Shown here: one piece after another, positions 23,183 to 30,138 of the stretch
How positions within the stretch are numbered: the first letter of the stretch is position 1
Layout of the letters: each line of letters opens with the position of its first letter
Made by a program: the position numbers and the translations under genes
From: an uncultured Verrucomicrobiales bacterium
GTDB lineage: Bacteria; Verrucomicrobiota; Verrucomicrobiae; Limisphaerales; CANJSG01
DNA: 30,138 nucleotides
Direction of reading: 5' to 3'
NCBI GenBank assembly: GCA_946480965.1
Contig: CAMLMI010000011.1
Location: 1 to 30,138 of the forward strand
The notes under the pieces: generated by a model
The model's database searches: none
What the model was told of the DNA's origin: nothing
Seen by the model: the letters and a program-made list of their open reading frames with translations, nothing else

Positions 23183-24312
23183 CAACCAGCCTCGGAAAGA
23201 GCCGCGTCGGAAAATGGATTGGCCTCGTCGTTCGCGGGCCTCCGTTCGGCCGAGCGCGTCTGGCGCGCGACGTTCAGCAGGAGACCGATGGCGGCGAGCA
23301 TGAAGACGAGGCTGGAGCCGCCATAGCTGATGAAGGGGAGCGCGAGGCCCTTGTTCGGCAGCGTGCCGGTGACGACGCCGATGTTGATGAAGGCCTGGAG
23401 CCCGATCAGTGTGGTGATGCCCATCGCGATCAGGGTGCCGAACAGGTCGGCCGCGTGCAGCGCCACCCAGGCGCCGGTGAAGACGATGCCGACGTAGGCC
23501 AGCAGCACGGCCAGCCCGCCGATCAGGCCCAGCTCCTCCGCCACGACCGAAAAGATGAAGTCCGTGTGGTGCTCGGGCACCCAGCCGAGCTTCTGCCGAC
23601 CTTCGCCCAGGCCGCGTCCGGTGATTCCTCCGGAACCGATGGCGACCTGCGCCTGGTAGGCCTGGAGCCCGACGCCGAGACGGGTTTCCTCCAGGTTCAT
23701 CCAGGAATAGATGCGGTCCGACCGCATTGGATCGCGGGCGATGAAGACGCCGATGGCGACGAATCCGGCCACCACGGGCGGCAGGAAGAAGGCCGGACGC
23801 GCCCCGGCCGTGAGCAGCACCACCGCCGCCACCGCCGCCAACAGCAGCGTGGTGCCGACATCGGGTTCGACGAAGATCAACCCCAGCACCAGGCCGATGA
23901 TCGCGCCGGGAACGAGCACCCCGTGGAGGAAGGTGCGCATCTTGTGCCTGAACCGTTCGCCATACCAGGCCAGCGCGATGATCAGGGCGATCTTGGCGAA
24001 CTCGGAGGACTGGAGATAGGGCCCGCCTTCGGGACCGAGCCAGCGACGGGCACCGTTGATGGTCCGGCCGACCACGAGCGTCAGGCCGAGCAGCACCACG
24101 GCGAGCAGCAGGATGACCCAGGCCCAGCGCCGCAACTGCTGATAGGGCACGGACGCGGCGACCAGCCCGAGCGGCAGGGCCAGGCAGCACCAGACGAGCT
24201 GGTTCTTGAAGTAGTGGACCTTGCCGCCGAGTTCCGCGCTGAAAAGGATCGTCAGACCGAGAGCCAGCAACGCGCCCACGCAGAACACCAGGATGGTGAT
24301 GGGGAGGCGCAT
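23182..24312 (-). CDS. ftsW: SEDS-family peptidoglycan polymerase FtsW
   Basis: A 376-residue integral membrane protein with about ten membrane helices. FtsW polymerises lipid II at the septum together with a class B penicillin-binding protein. SEDS motifs are all present: GRTINGARRWLGPEG, QSSEFAKIALI, FVEPDVGTTLLL (with the catalytic aspartate), the large extracytoplasmic loop with MNLEETRLGVGLQAYQAQVA, EGRQKLGWVPEHHTDFIFSV and AEELGLIGG, and LPNKGLALPFISYGGSS near the end. The position between the mur genes and murG favours FtsW over RodA. The ATG at 24312 gives the first membrane helix directly. It follows the LysM gene by 30 bases and overlaps murG by one base. Confidence 0.95.
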   Translation of the reverse strand: MRLPITILVFCVGALLALGLTILFSAELGGKVHYFKNQLVWCCLALPLGLVAASVPYQQLRRWAWVILLLAVVLLGLTLVVGRTINGARRWLGPEGGPYLQSSEFAKIALIIALAWYGERFRHKMRTFLHGVLVPGAIIGLVLGLIFVEPDVGTTLLLAAVAAVVLLTAGARPAFFLPPVVAGFVAIGVFIARDPMRSDRIYSWMNLEETRLGVGLQAYQAQVAIGSGGITGRGLGEGRQKLGWVPEHHTDFIFSVVAEELGLIGGLAVLLAYVGIVFTGAWVALHAADLFGTLIAMGITTLIGLQAFINIGVVTGTLPNKGLALPFISYGGSSLVFMLAAIGLLLNVARQTRSAERRPANDEANPFSDAALSEAG

Positions 24313-24342
24313 CGGGTTCTCGGTCTGATCGTTCCTGCGGGT

Positions 24343-25338
24343 TTAGAGTCCGGTTCCGGGATTGGACGGAACCGCCGGGTTGGAGACAGGAGCCTGGCCG
24401 GGCACGGTGCCAAAGGCCGGAGCGGCAGAGGCCGGGGCCGGGGCGGCCGCTTCAGGAGCGGGAGCAGCGGCCTTGACCGTGACCTTGAGCTTCTGGCCGA
24501 CGTTGATCCGGTCGGACTTCAGCCCGTTGAGGCTCTTGAGCGCCTTGACCGTCATGCCGTGCTTGGCGGCGATCTTGGTCAGGTTGTCGCCGGACTTCAC
24601 GACGTAGCTGCCCGTGGTGGTGGCGGCGGCCGGAGCGGCGCTTTCGCCCGAAGCCGACGGAGCCGCCGCACCGCGGGGCGAAGCCGGGATGAGCACGACC
24701 TGGCCGACCTTGAGGCGGCGGGAATCGACGTTCGGATTGGCGGCGACGATCGAGTTGACCGAGACGCCATACTTCTTGGCCATGGTGGAGAAAGATTCGC
24801 CGCTCTTCACCTTGTGCTCGGTCAGGGACGACGAAGCGGGTTCCACGGCAGGCGAACCGAAGCCGCCATCCATCGGCAGGGTGCCGGGCGCGCTATAGCC
24901 GCCGGTCGCGGGCACCGGGGTGCCGACAACGCCGCTGCCGCCCCCGGGCGTGGGCGTGGGCACGAGCGGATCGGCGAAGCCGGTGACGGGCGCGGCGGAG
25001 GTGGCGCCGAGAGCGGGCGGGTTGGTGTAGGCCCCGCCCACGAGCGATCCGGGCGCGGCGGTCGGTTGGCCGGGCAGCTCGTAGGGATTGGAGAGCGAGG
25101 CGTTGCCCACCGCGTTGGAGGAATCGGTCACGAAGGACGGGGCCGTGTTCGTGGCCAGATACTCGGCGAGCGGGTCGGAGGACTTGGTAGTCTCGGGCTT
25201 GCAGCCGATCATCAGGCCCACCACCAGGACGGCGGCGTGCAGGCCGATGACGGAGAAGACGAGGACGGGAAGGTTCCGGCGCCCTTTCGGGGCGTCCTGG
25301 ATCGATCCCTGCGGAACTAGCGGACTCGGTGTGCTCAT
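24343..25338 (-). CDS. Membrane-anchored double-LysM protein
   Basis: A 331-residue protein with an N-terminal cytoplasmic tail (about 1-24), one membrane helix (about 25-45, VLVFSVIGLHAAVLVVGLMI), a long Pro/Gly/Ala/Ser linker (about 48-170), a first LysM domain (about 172-218: HKVKSGESFSTMAKKYGVSV through LKVGQVVLIPA), a short linker, a second LysM (about 244-289: SYVVKSGDNLTKIAAKHGMT through INVGQKLKVTV) and an Ala/Pro-rich tail. LysM domains bind the GlcNAc-X-GlcNAc backbone of peptidoglycan. No peptidase or amidase domain is visible, so it probably acts as an envelope tether or scaffold. It lies between murD and ftsW inside the dcw operon, gaps of 23 and 30 bases. Confidence 0.88.
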   Translation of the reverse strand: MSTPSPLVPQGSIQDAPKGRRNLPVLVFSVIGLHAAVLVVGLMIGCKPETTKSSDPLAEYLATNTAPSFVTDSSNAVGNASLSNPYELPGQPTAAPGSLVGGAYTNPPALGATSAAPVTGFADPLVPTPTPGGGSGVVGTPVPATGGYSAPGTLPMDGGFGSPAVEPASSSLTEHKVKSGESFSTMAKKYGVSVNSIVAANPNVDSRRLKVGQVVLIPASPRGAAAPSASGESAAPAAATTTGSYVVKSGDNLTKIAAKHGMTVKALKSLNGLKSDRINVGQKLKVTVKAAAPAPEAAAPAPASAAPAFGTVPGQAPVSNPAVPSNPGTGL

Positions 25339-25361
25339 GGGACGTGGGTCGGTTGTCGCGG

Positions 25362-26846
25362 TCAGTGAGGTGATTTCTTGCCGCCCTCCGGGTTGCCTCT
25401 AGCCCCGGTGACGGTGGTTAAATGGGTGGCGGATTGCTCTTCGTCGCGGGCCGCCGTCGCCGGGCGTCCGCCGGATGCGTCCGCCAGATCGGCCACCGCC
25501 CGGCGGAACGCGTCGCCCCGCTGCTGGTAGCTCTGGAACTGGTCGAAGCTGGAACAGGCCGGGGAAAGCAGGACCACGTCGCCGGAAACGGCGTTGCGGG
25601 ACGCTTCTGTGACGGCTTCTAACAGCGTGTCCATGGTGCTGCAAGGTGTAAACAGGCTCCATGCCGCGCGCAGCTTTTCGCGCGCTTCTCCGAACAAAAA
25701 AGCGCCCTTCACCCGCCGCGACAGCAGCGGTCCCGCGTCATGGAACGGGAGGCCCTTGTCCCGTCCTCCGGCCAGCAGCCAGATGTTCGCGTGGCCGCCC
25801 GAAACGACCGGCAGGGACTCGATCGCGCAGGTCAGCGCCTGGAGGTTCGTGGCGCGGGAGTCGTTGATGAAGCGCACGCCGCCGATCTCCGCCACCGTCT
25901 CAAACCGATGCGGCGCGGGCTCATACGCTTCCAGCGCGGCCACCATCTCGTTCAGCGGCAGGCGCAGCACGCGGCCCACGGCCAGCGCGGCCATGATGTT
26001 CTCCGCGTTGTGCGGCCCCCGGAGCCGGCACCGGTCGAGGTCGAAGAGCGGCCCTTCCCAGCCCTCGATGCGGCTGACGATCAGGGAGCGGTCGAGGAAG
26101 ATGTCGGCGCGCTGGTTCCGGGCGCTGTAGGTGATGAGCTTGCCGGGCACCTTGATCCCCAGCGTTCTCAAGTGCGCGAGCGCTTCGGTCTGGAGGATCG
26201 CCCAGTCGAAGGATTGCTGCCGCGCGAAGATCCGGCCCATCGCCTGGACGTAGTCGGGCAGGCTCCGGTAGCGGTCGAGATGGTCGGGCACGATGTTCGT
26301 CAGCACCGCGACGGAGGGCCGGAAATAGACCGTGCGCTCCAGCTGCGGGGCCAGCGCCTCGACCGTCAAATAGTCCAGGTCGCGCGAGGCGCCGACCGCC
26401 TCGCAGAGCGGGGCCTCGGGTCCGCCGACCACGCGGGTCTTGCGGGAGGCACCTTCCAGCAGCTTGGCCACGAGGCGGGCGGTGGTGGATTTCCCGTTGG
26501 ACCCGGTGATGGCGATGTTCAGGCAGAACATCTGCTCGTAGGCGAACTCCAGCTCGCTGATCACGGGCCAGCCCTTGGCCTCGGCGGCGGCGACGAACTC
26601 CGCCTCGCCCTTCACGCCGGGACAGACGACGACGAGGTCGAACGGCCCGTCCGGGCAGCGCGCCGCGCCGAAGGCCAGGCGCGCGCCCGCCTTCTGCAAC
26701 GGCGCCGCGGCCTCGCGCGACTCGGCGGCGTCGTAGCCGTCCACGCCCGAAACCTTCGCGCCGAGATCGAGCAGCCGGCGCACGACCGCGCGGCCCGCCT
26801 CGTGCAGCCCGATCACCAGCACCTGTTTGTCGTTCAACGAAGCCAT
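25362..26846 (-). CDS. murD: UDP-MurNAc-L-alanine--D-glutamate ligase
   Basis: A 494-residue Mur ligase adding D-glutamate to UDP-MurNAc-L-Ala. A Rossmann-type UDP-binding domain begins with VLVIGLHEAGRAVVRRLLDLGA, the ATPase P-loop is TGSNGKSTT (114-122, usually GTNGKST), VAVLTNIVPDHLDRYRSLPDY gives the Mg/carbamyl-lysine region, RLRGPHNAENIMAAL is the middle signature, HRFETVAEIGGVRFINDSRATN the linker to domain 3, and LLSPACSSFDQFQSYQQRGDAF the MurD-specific end. About 30 further residues are Ala/Glu-rich and may be disordered. The length is above the family norm (about 440-460), mostly due to this tail. It starts one base after mraY ends. Confidence 0.95.
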   Translation of the reverse strand: MASLNDKQVLVIGLHEAGRAVVRRLLDLGAKVSGVDGYDAAESREAAAPLQKAGARLAFGAARCPDGPFDLVVVCPGVKGEAEFVAAAEAKGWPVISELEFAYEQMFCLNIAITGSNGKSTTARLVAKLLEGASRKTRVVGGPEAPLCEAVGASRDLDYLTVEALAPQLERTVYFRPSVAVLTNIVPDHLDRYRSLPDYVQAMGRIFARQQSFDWAILQTEALAHLRTLGIKVPGKLITYSARNQRADIFLDRSLIVSRIEGWEGPLFDLDRCRLRGPHNAENIMAALAVGRVLRLPLNEMVAALEAYEPAPHRFETVAEIGGVRFINDSRATNLQALTCAIESLPVVSGGHANIWLLAGGRDKGLPFHDAGPLLSRRVKGAFLFGEAREKLRAAWSLFTPCSTMDTLLEAVTEASRNAVSGDVVLLSPACSSFDQFQSYQQRGDAFRRAVADLADASGGRPATAARDEEQSATHLTTVTGARGNPEGGKKSPH

Positions 26847-26847
26847 T

Positions 26848-27996
26848 TCAACGGATCTTCAAACTGCCGAGCGCCACCACGGCGCACACCACGCAGAGGA
26901 TGTAGAAGCGGGTCACGACCTGCGACTCATACCAGCCCTTCTTCTCGAAATGATGGTGGATCGGGGCCATCAGGAACAGCCGCTGCCCGGTCCCGGTCCG
27001 CCGCTTGGTCCATTTGAACCAAGACGTCTGGAGCATCACCGACACCGCCTCCATCACGAAGACGCCGCCCGCGATCACCAGCAGGAACGGCTGGTGGATC
27101 AGCACGGCGATGATCCCGAGGATGCCCCCGAGCGCGAGCGAACCGGTGTCGCCCATGAACACCTTCGCGGGATGGCAGTTGAACCACATGAACCCGAGCC
27201 CCGCCCCGACCATGGCCGCGCAGAACACCGCGAGCTCGCCCGACCCGGCCACGTAGGGGATGGCCAGATACTCGGCCAGTTTCACGTTGCCCGCAATGTA
27301 GGTGAGCACGAGAAAAACGCCGGACACGATCACCGTGCAGCCGATGGCCAAGCCATCCAGGCCATCGGTCAGGTTCACCGCGTTGGAACTGCCGACAATG
27401 GTGAAGAGCGTGATGAGGACGCCGACGACCAGCCCGGCCGTGCCCACGAGCAACGTCTCCTTGTAGAACGGGACCATCACCTCGGAGACCAGCTCGGGCT
27501 TCACCTTCCACAGATATGCGGCCACGAAGCCGGCGAGGGCGAACTGCACCCAGAGCTTCACATGGGACTTCGCGCCCTTGTTGTTCTGCTTCGTGATCTT
27601 CGCGTAGTCGTCGTAGAAGCCGAGCCCGGCCAGCACCAGCACCAGCAGCATCGTGAGCTGGATCTGCGTGTTCCACTGCGTCCAGAGCAGCGCGGAAAGG
27701 TCGAGGATGAGCACGATCATCACGCCGCCCATCGTCGGCGTGCCCTTCTTGCTCAACAGCCGGGTCTTGAGGTCGCCGCCCTCCTCCGCCTTGTCCGCGT
27801 AGTCCTGGCCGAACTTCAGCTCCTTCAGCCAGCCGATGAAATACGGCCCCAGCCACCAGCTCAAAGCCAAGGCCGTCAGCATCGCCCCGCCCGCGCGGAA
27901 CGTGATGTAGCCGAAGAGCCGCAGAAAACTCACGGTGGATTCCCACTCCGTGCCTTTCGCGGCCTCCAGGATGGCTTGGCTCAGGTAATACAGCAT
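26848..27996 (-). CDS. mraY: Phospho-MurNAc-pentapeptide translocase
   Basis: A 382-residue polytopic enzyme that makes lipid I from UDP-MurNAc-pentapeptide and undecaprenyl phosphate. SKKGTPTMGGVMI, GFYDDYAKI (the DD pair), NAVNLTDGLDGLAIGC, FMGDTGSLALGGILG and the cytoplasmic MAPIHHHFEKKGW with its HHH motif are all intact. About ten membrane helices can be seen. The protein ends with a short FYILCVVCAVVALGSLKIR helix. The start ATG at 27996 is three bases after the stop of the 59-residue gene. It lies one base from murD downstream. Confidence 0.97.
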   Translation of the reverse strand: MLYYLSQAILEAAKGTEWESTVSFLRLFGYITFRAGGAMLTALALSWWLGPYFIGWLKELKFGQDYADKAEEGGDLKTRLLSKKGTPTMGGVMIVLILDLSALLWTQWNTQIQLTMLLVLVLAGLGFYDDYAKITKQNNKGAKSHVKLWVQFALAGFVAAYLWKVKPELVSEVMVPFYKETLLVGTAGLVVGVLITLFTIVGSSNAVNLTDGLDGLAIGCTVIVSGVFLVLTYIAGNVKLAEYLAIPYVAGSGELAVFCAAMVGAGLGFMWFNCHPAKVFMGDTGSLALGGILGIIAVLIHQPFLLVIAGGVFVMEAVSVMLQTSWFKWTKRRTGTGQRLFLMAPIHHHFEKKGWYESQVVTRFYILCVVCAVVALGSLKIR

Positions 27997-27999
27997 TCG

Positions 28000-28179
28000 T
28001 CAGTCGTGTCTCGGCCCGTGGCTCTTGGCGAAGGGATCGTTCTCCGGCCGACGCAGGCGCCCCAGGCGCCGACGCACCGCCGCGACCGTCCGCTCGTCCT
28101 CGCGCCCCAACAGCGCGATCAACCCCGTCCCCGCCCAGCGCAGGGGCAACCCGTCCGTCTTGCTCAAGTTCGTCTTCAT
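28000..28179 (-). CDS. 59-residue protein between murF and mraY, unknown
   Basis: A small frame that fills the space between murF and mraY exactly. Its ATG overlaps the murF stop as ATGA, and it stops three bases before mraY, so it looks translated by coupling. The sequence begins MKTNLSKTDGLPLRWAGTGL, continues with ALLGREDERTVAAVRRRLGR, and ends basic. The centre WAGTGLIALLG is hydrophobic but too short for a confident membrane helix, followed by an amphipathic basic helix. It carries no cysteine or known motif. An open frame continues upstream on the same strand within murF, but that part is a murF shadow. The evidence is position and codon use; I cannot name a family. It could assist MraY or MurF, which is inference only. 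Confidence 0.62.
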   Translation of the reverse strand: MKTNLSKTDGLPLRWAGTGLIALLGREDERTVAAVRRRLGRLRRPENDPFAKSHGPRHD

Positions 28180-29582
28180 GCCGTCACCGTCGTTTCCCGG
28201 GACCGCGCACGCAGCCCCTCCAACACCCGTTCCAGTTTCGCCGACCGGGAGGCCTTCAACAGCACCACGTCCCCGGTCTTCAGTTCTCCGGCCAGCAACG
28301 CCACGGCCGTGTCCACATCCGCGACGGAGTCTGTCCGTTTCCGGAACCCCGCCTGTTTCGCCGCGCCCACGGTCAGGCCGGCGTTGCTGCCGACCGCCAC
28401 GAGCCAATCCAGTCTTGATCCGGCCGCTTGGCGGCCCACTTCGGTGTGGGCCTCGGCGGTCTGGTCGCCCAGCTCCCCCATGTTGCCCAGCACGGCGATG
28501 CGCCGACCGGCGGCCGGCAGATCCGCCAACGTGCGCAACGCGGCGATCATCGAGTCCGCGTTCGCGTTGTAGGCGTCGTTCAACACCTTGGCCCCGCCCA
28601 CATTGTCCCATTGCAGCCGCATCTTGGCGGGCGCGCAGGCGGCAAGGCCCCGGGCAATTTCTTCCCGGTTGAGCCCCAGCTCCGCGCCCACCGCCAGTGC
28701 CAGCAGGCTGTTGGCCACATGGTGGCGGCCCAAGAGCTGGACGGAGTAGTCCCCGTCCAGCTCCGGACGTCGGCAACACACACGGAAGCGGGTTCCCCCC
28801 TCGGAGACCGCCACGTTGCCGGCCGCAAAATCAAACCGCCCGTCCACTCCGACCGTCACCACCGGGGCCTTGCTCCTCACCAGGATGGAGCCCAGGCCCG
28901 GCGTCTGCGCGTTGACGATCAGGCAACCGTCCTTGGGCAGCGCTGCGGCGACGCTCCCTTCCTCTTCCGCCACGCCTTCGAGATCGTGGAAAAACTCCAG
29001 ATGCTCGCGGCCGATGCTGGTGAGCACACCGAGCTTTGGCCGGATGAGATCGAGCAATGGCGCAAGCTCGCCCGGATGGTTCGTGCCTGCCTCGACCACG
29101 GCGAACCGGTGTTCCGTCGTCAGGCGCAACAGCGTGAGCGGCACACCGATGTCGTTGTTGAAGCTGGCTTCGCTGGCCAATACCGGCCCCGCCTCGCGCA
29201 ACACGGACGCGATCAGTTCCTTGGTGCTGGTCTTCCCGTTGGAGCCGCAGACCGCGATCACGGGAATGGAAAATTGGCTGCGATGTTCCCGTGCCAGATC
29301 GGCCAACGCGCGCCGACCATCAGCCACCACCACGATGGGAACATTCTTGGGAAACTTCGCCGTCGCGCGTTCTTCGGCCACGAGCGCCACCGCGCCCAAC
29401 TCCACGGCCTTGGCCAGGAAGTCGTGGCCGTCGAATTGCTCGCCCTGGAGCGCGACGAAGAGATCGCCCTTCCGCACCGCGCGGGAATCCGTGCAGACGC
29501 GCTCCACCGTCAGCCTGTCCGGACCGCCCAGAAGGCGGCCCGAACAGGCCTTTGCGACGGTTTGGAGGGAAAAGAGAGGCAT
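28176..29582 (-). CDS. murF: UDP-MurNAc-tripeptide--D-alanyl-D-alanine ligase
   Basis: A 468-residue Mur ligase adding D-Ala-D-Ala to make UDP-MurNAc-pentapeptide. The N-terminal domain has VCTDSRAVRKGDLFVAL, which binds the UDP-MurNAc chain. The P-loop is CGSNGKTSTKEL (112-123), FNNDIGVPLTLL and AVVEAGTNHPGEL follow, and TSIGREHLEFFHDLEGVAEE is the metal region. NDAYNANADSMIAALRTL and AVLGNMGELGDQTAEAHTEV are typical of MurF and exclude MurE or MurD. Length is near E. coli MurF (452). The start at 29582 is three bases after the SIMPL gene stop; its own stop is shared with the 59-residue gene. Confidence 0.96.
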   Translation of the reverse strand: MPLFSLQTVAKACSGRLLGGPDRLTVERVCTDSRAVRKGDLFVALQGEQFDGHDFLAKAVELGAVALVAEERATAKFPKNVPIVVVADGRRALADLAREHRSQFSIPVIAVCGSNGKTSTKELIASVLREAGPVLASEASFNNDIGVPLTLLRLTTEHRFAVVEAGTNHPGELAPLLDLIRPKLGVLTSIGREHLEFFHDLEGVAEEEGSVAAALPKDGCLIVNAQTPGLGSILVRSKAPVVTVGVDGRFDFAAGNVAVSEGGTRFRVCCRRPELDGDYSVQLLGRHHVANSLLALAVGAELGLNREEIARGLAACAPAKMRLQWDNVGGAKVLNDAYNANADSMIAALRTLADLPAAGRRIAVLGNMGELGDQTAEAHTEVGRQAAGSRLDWLVAVGSNAGLTVGAAKQAGFRKRTDSVADVDTAVALLAGELKTGDVVLLKASRSAKLERVLEGLRARSRETTVTA

Positions 29583-29585
29583 GGG

Positions 29586-30138
29586 TCAATCGAGGGCGAC
29601 GACGACGGTGACGACCGAAGTGATGGTCTTGTCCCGCGCCGTGGTGTCGCTGTTGCCGTCCCAGCTGGTTTGGCTGCTGTGGAGCGGGTTGATCTGGAAC
29701 ACGCCCATCCGTGCAGACCGGAGCCGTCCCACCGTGCGGTTGCCTTTGCCGGCGATCTGCCGGGCTCGCTCCATGGCGTCGTCCGTGGCTTCGGCCAGCA
29801 TTTCCACCTTCGCTTCGCCAGCTTTGCGGTAGATGAACTGGGGCGATGTGGTCCGGAAGAGAACTCCGTCCTTCACCAGAGCGATGCAGCCCACGTCGAG
29901 CTTCGGCACGAGGTCCACGTCGTCGAGGCTCACCTCGACATCCTGGGAAAGGCGGTAGCCAGAAACCGGCAGCGGATCGTCTCCGTAGTTTGCCGAGCGG
30001 GGACGGATTTCGGTGATCTGGATCGTCGAGATCGTGTGGTTGGTCGCGCCCATCTCCGTCAGGAAGCGGACCACCCGCTCACGAGCGACTTCCAAAGCCT
30101 CCTGCGCCGACAACAATTCCCGGGCCTCCACCGTCCAG
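29586..30138 (-). CDS. SIMPL (DUF541) domain protein, partial
   Basis: The right edge cuts this gene; the visible 184 codons are the C-terminal part, and the frame remains open to the edge (W-T-V before EARELLSAQ). The pattern fits the SIMPL/DUF541 domain of exported or membrane-linked proteins: EALEVARERVVRFLTEMG, VSGYRLSQDVEVSLDDVDLV, FIYRKAGEAKVEMLAEATDD and AMERARQIAGKGNRTVGRLR and then SARMGVFQINP. The domain is of unknown function; BP26 of Brucella, which forms a periplasmic ring, belongs to it. The final segment ITSVVTVVVALD is a beta strand. A signal peptide would lie beyond the window. It ends three bases before murF, where a dcw cluster usually has murE. Confidence 0.8.
   Translation of the reverse strand, partial: WTVEARELLSAQEALEVARERVVRFLTEMGATNHTISTIQITEIRPRSANYGDDPLPVSGYRLSQDVEVSLDDVDLVPKLDVGCIALVKDGVLFRTTSPQFIYRKAGEAKVEMLAEATDDAMERARQIAGKGNRTVGRLRSARMGVFQINPLHSSQTSWDGNSDTTARDKTITSVVTVVVALD

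Noticed and set aside
23455..25320. A 621-codon plus-strand open frame opposite ftsW and the LysM gene
   Set aside because: The translation is rich in Gly, Arg, Asp and His in the way of antisense shadows, with no domain; the minus strand is well supported.

Overview
The window is high-GC, densely packed bacterial chromosome. It most likely comes from the Verrucomicrobiota, perhaps the Pedosphaera/Limisphaera side; this is inferred from gene content and not tested by tree or search. The signs are a long division and cell-wall (dcw) cluster with a very divergent FtsZ, menaquinone synthesis by the futalosine route (MqnD), a type II NADH dehydrogenase, a eukaryote-like myo-inositol oxygenase, and start sites that mostly lack a clear Shine-Dalgarno sequence. 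I saw no tRNA, rRNA, CRISPR array, transposase or prophage gene.

Left part (1-12.3 kb): single genes and small operons on both strands. A two-zinc-ribbon protein converges on myo-inositol oxygenase, which is divergent from a lone trpB. Next comes a two-gene accessory unit, a RelE/ParE-like toxin-fold protein followed 10 bases later by a Shedu (SduA/DUF4263) nuclease-like protein. This pair is the best candidate here for an undescribed (defence) system. Then come NDH-2, a shortened MazG, and a minus-strand row of di-haem cytochrome c peroxidase, a secreted cupredoxin and a methyl-accepting chemotaxis protein, which may be a redox-sensing unit. ProB, an exported M48-like protein that has lost its first zinc histidine, and MqnD follow.

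Middle (12.4-16.5 kb): a 53-residue small gene; a compact operon of a DksA-like regulator with a decayed zinc finger, rpmG (L33) and rpsR (S18), closed by a strong hairpin; then folE2, pyrE and an exported beta-carbonic anhydrase.

Right part (16.6 kb to the edge): thirteen minus-strand genes, nearly all touching or overlapping, in transcription order SIMPL-domain protein (cut by the window edge), murF, a 59-residue unknown, mraY, murD, a membrane-anchored double-LysM protein, ftsW, murG, murB, ddl, ftsQ, ftsA, ftsZ. Together they make the UDP-MurNAc-pentapeptide and lipid II precursors and build the early divisome. murC is absent from its usual place between murG and murB. FtsZ keeps the nucleotide signature and a C-terminal FtsA-binding-type peptide but has an altered T7 loop. 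Intergenic DNA is short; the longest gap (about 300 bases, before 10620) holds an imperfect hairpin repeat.
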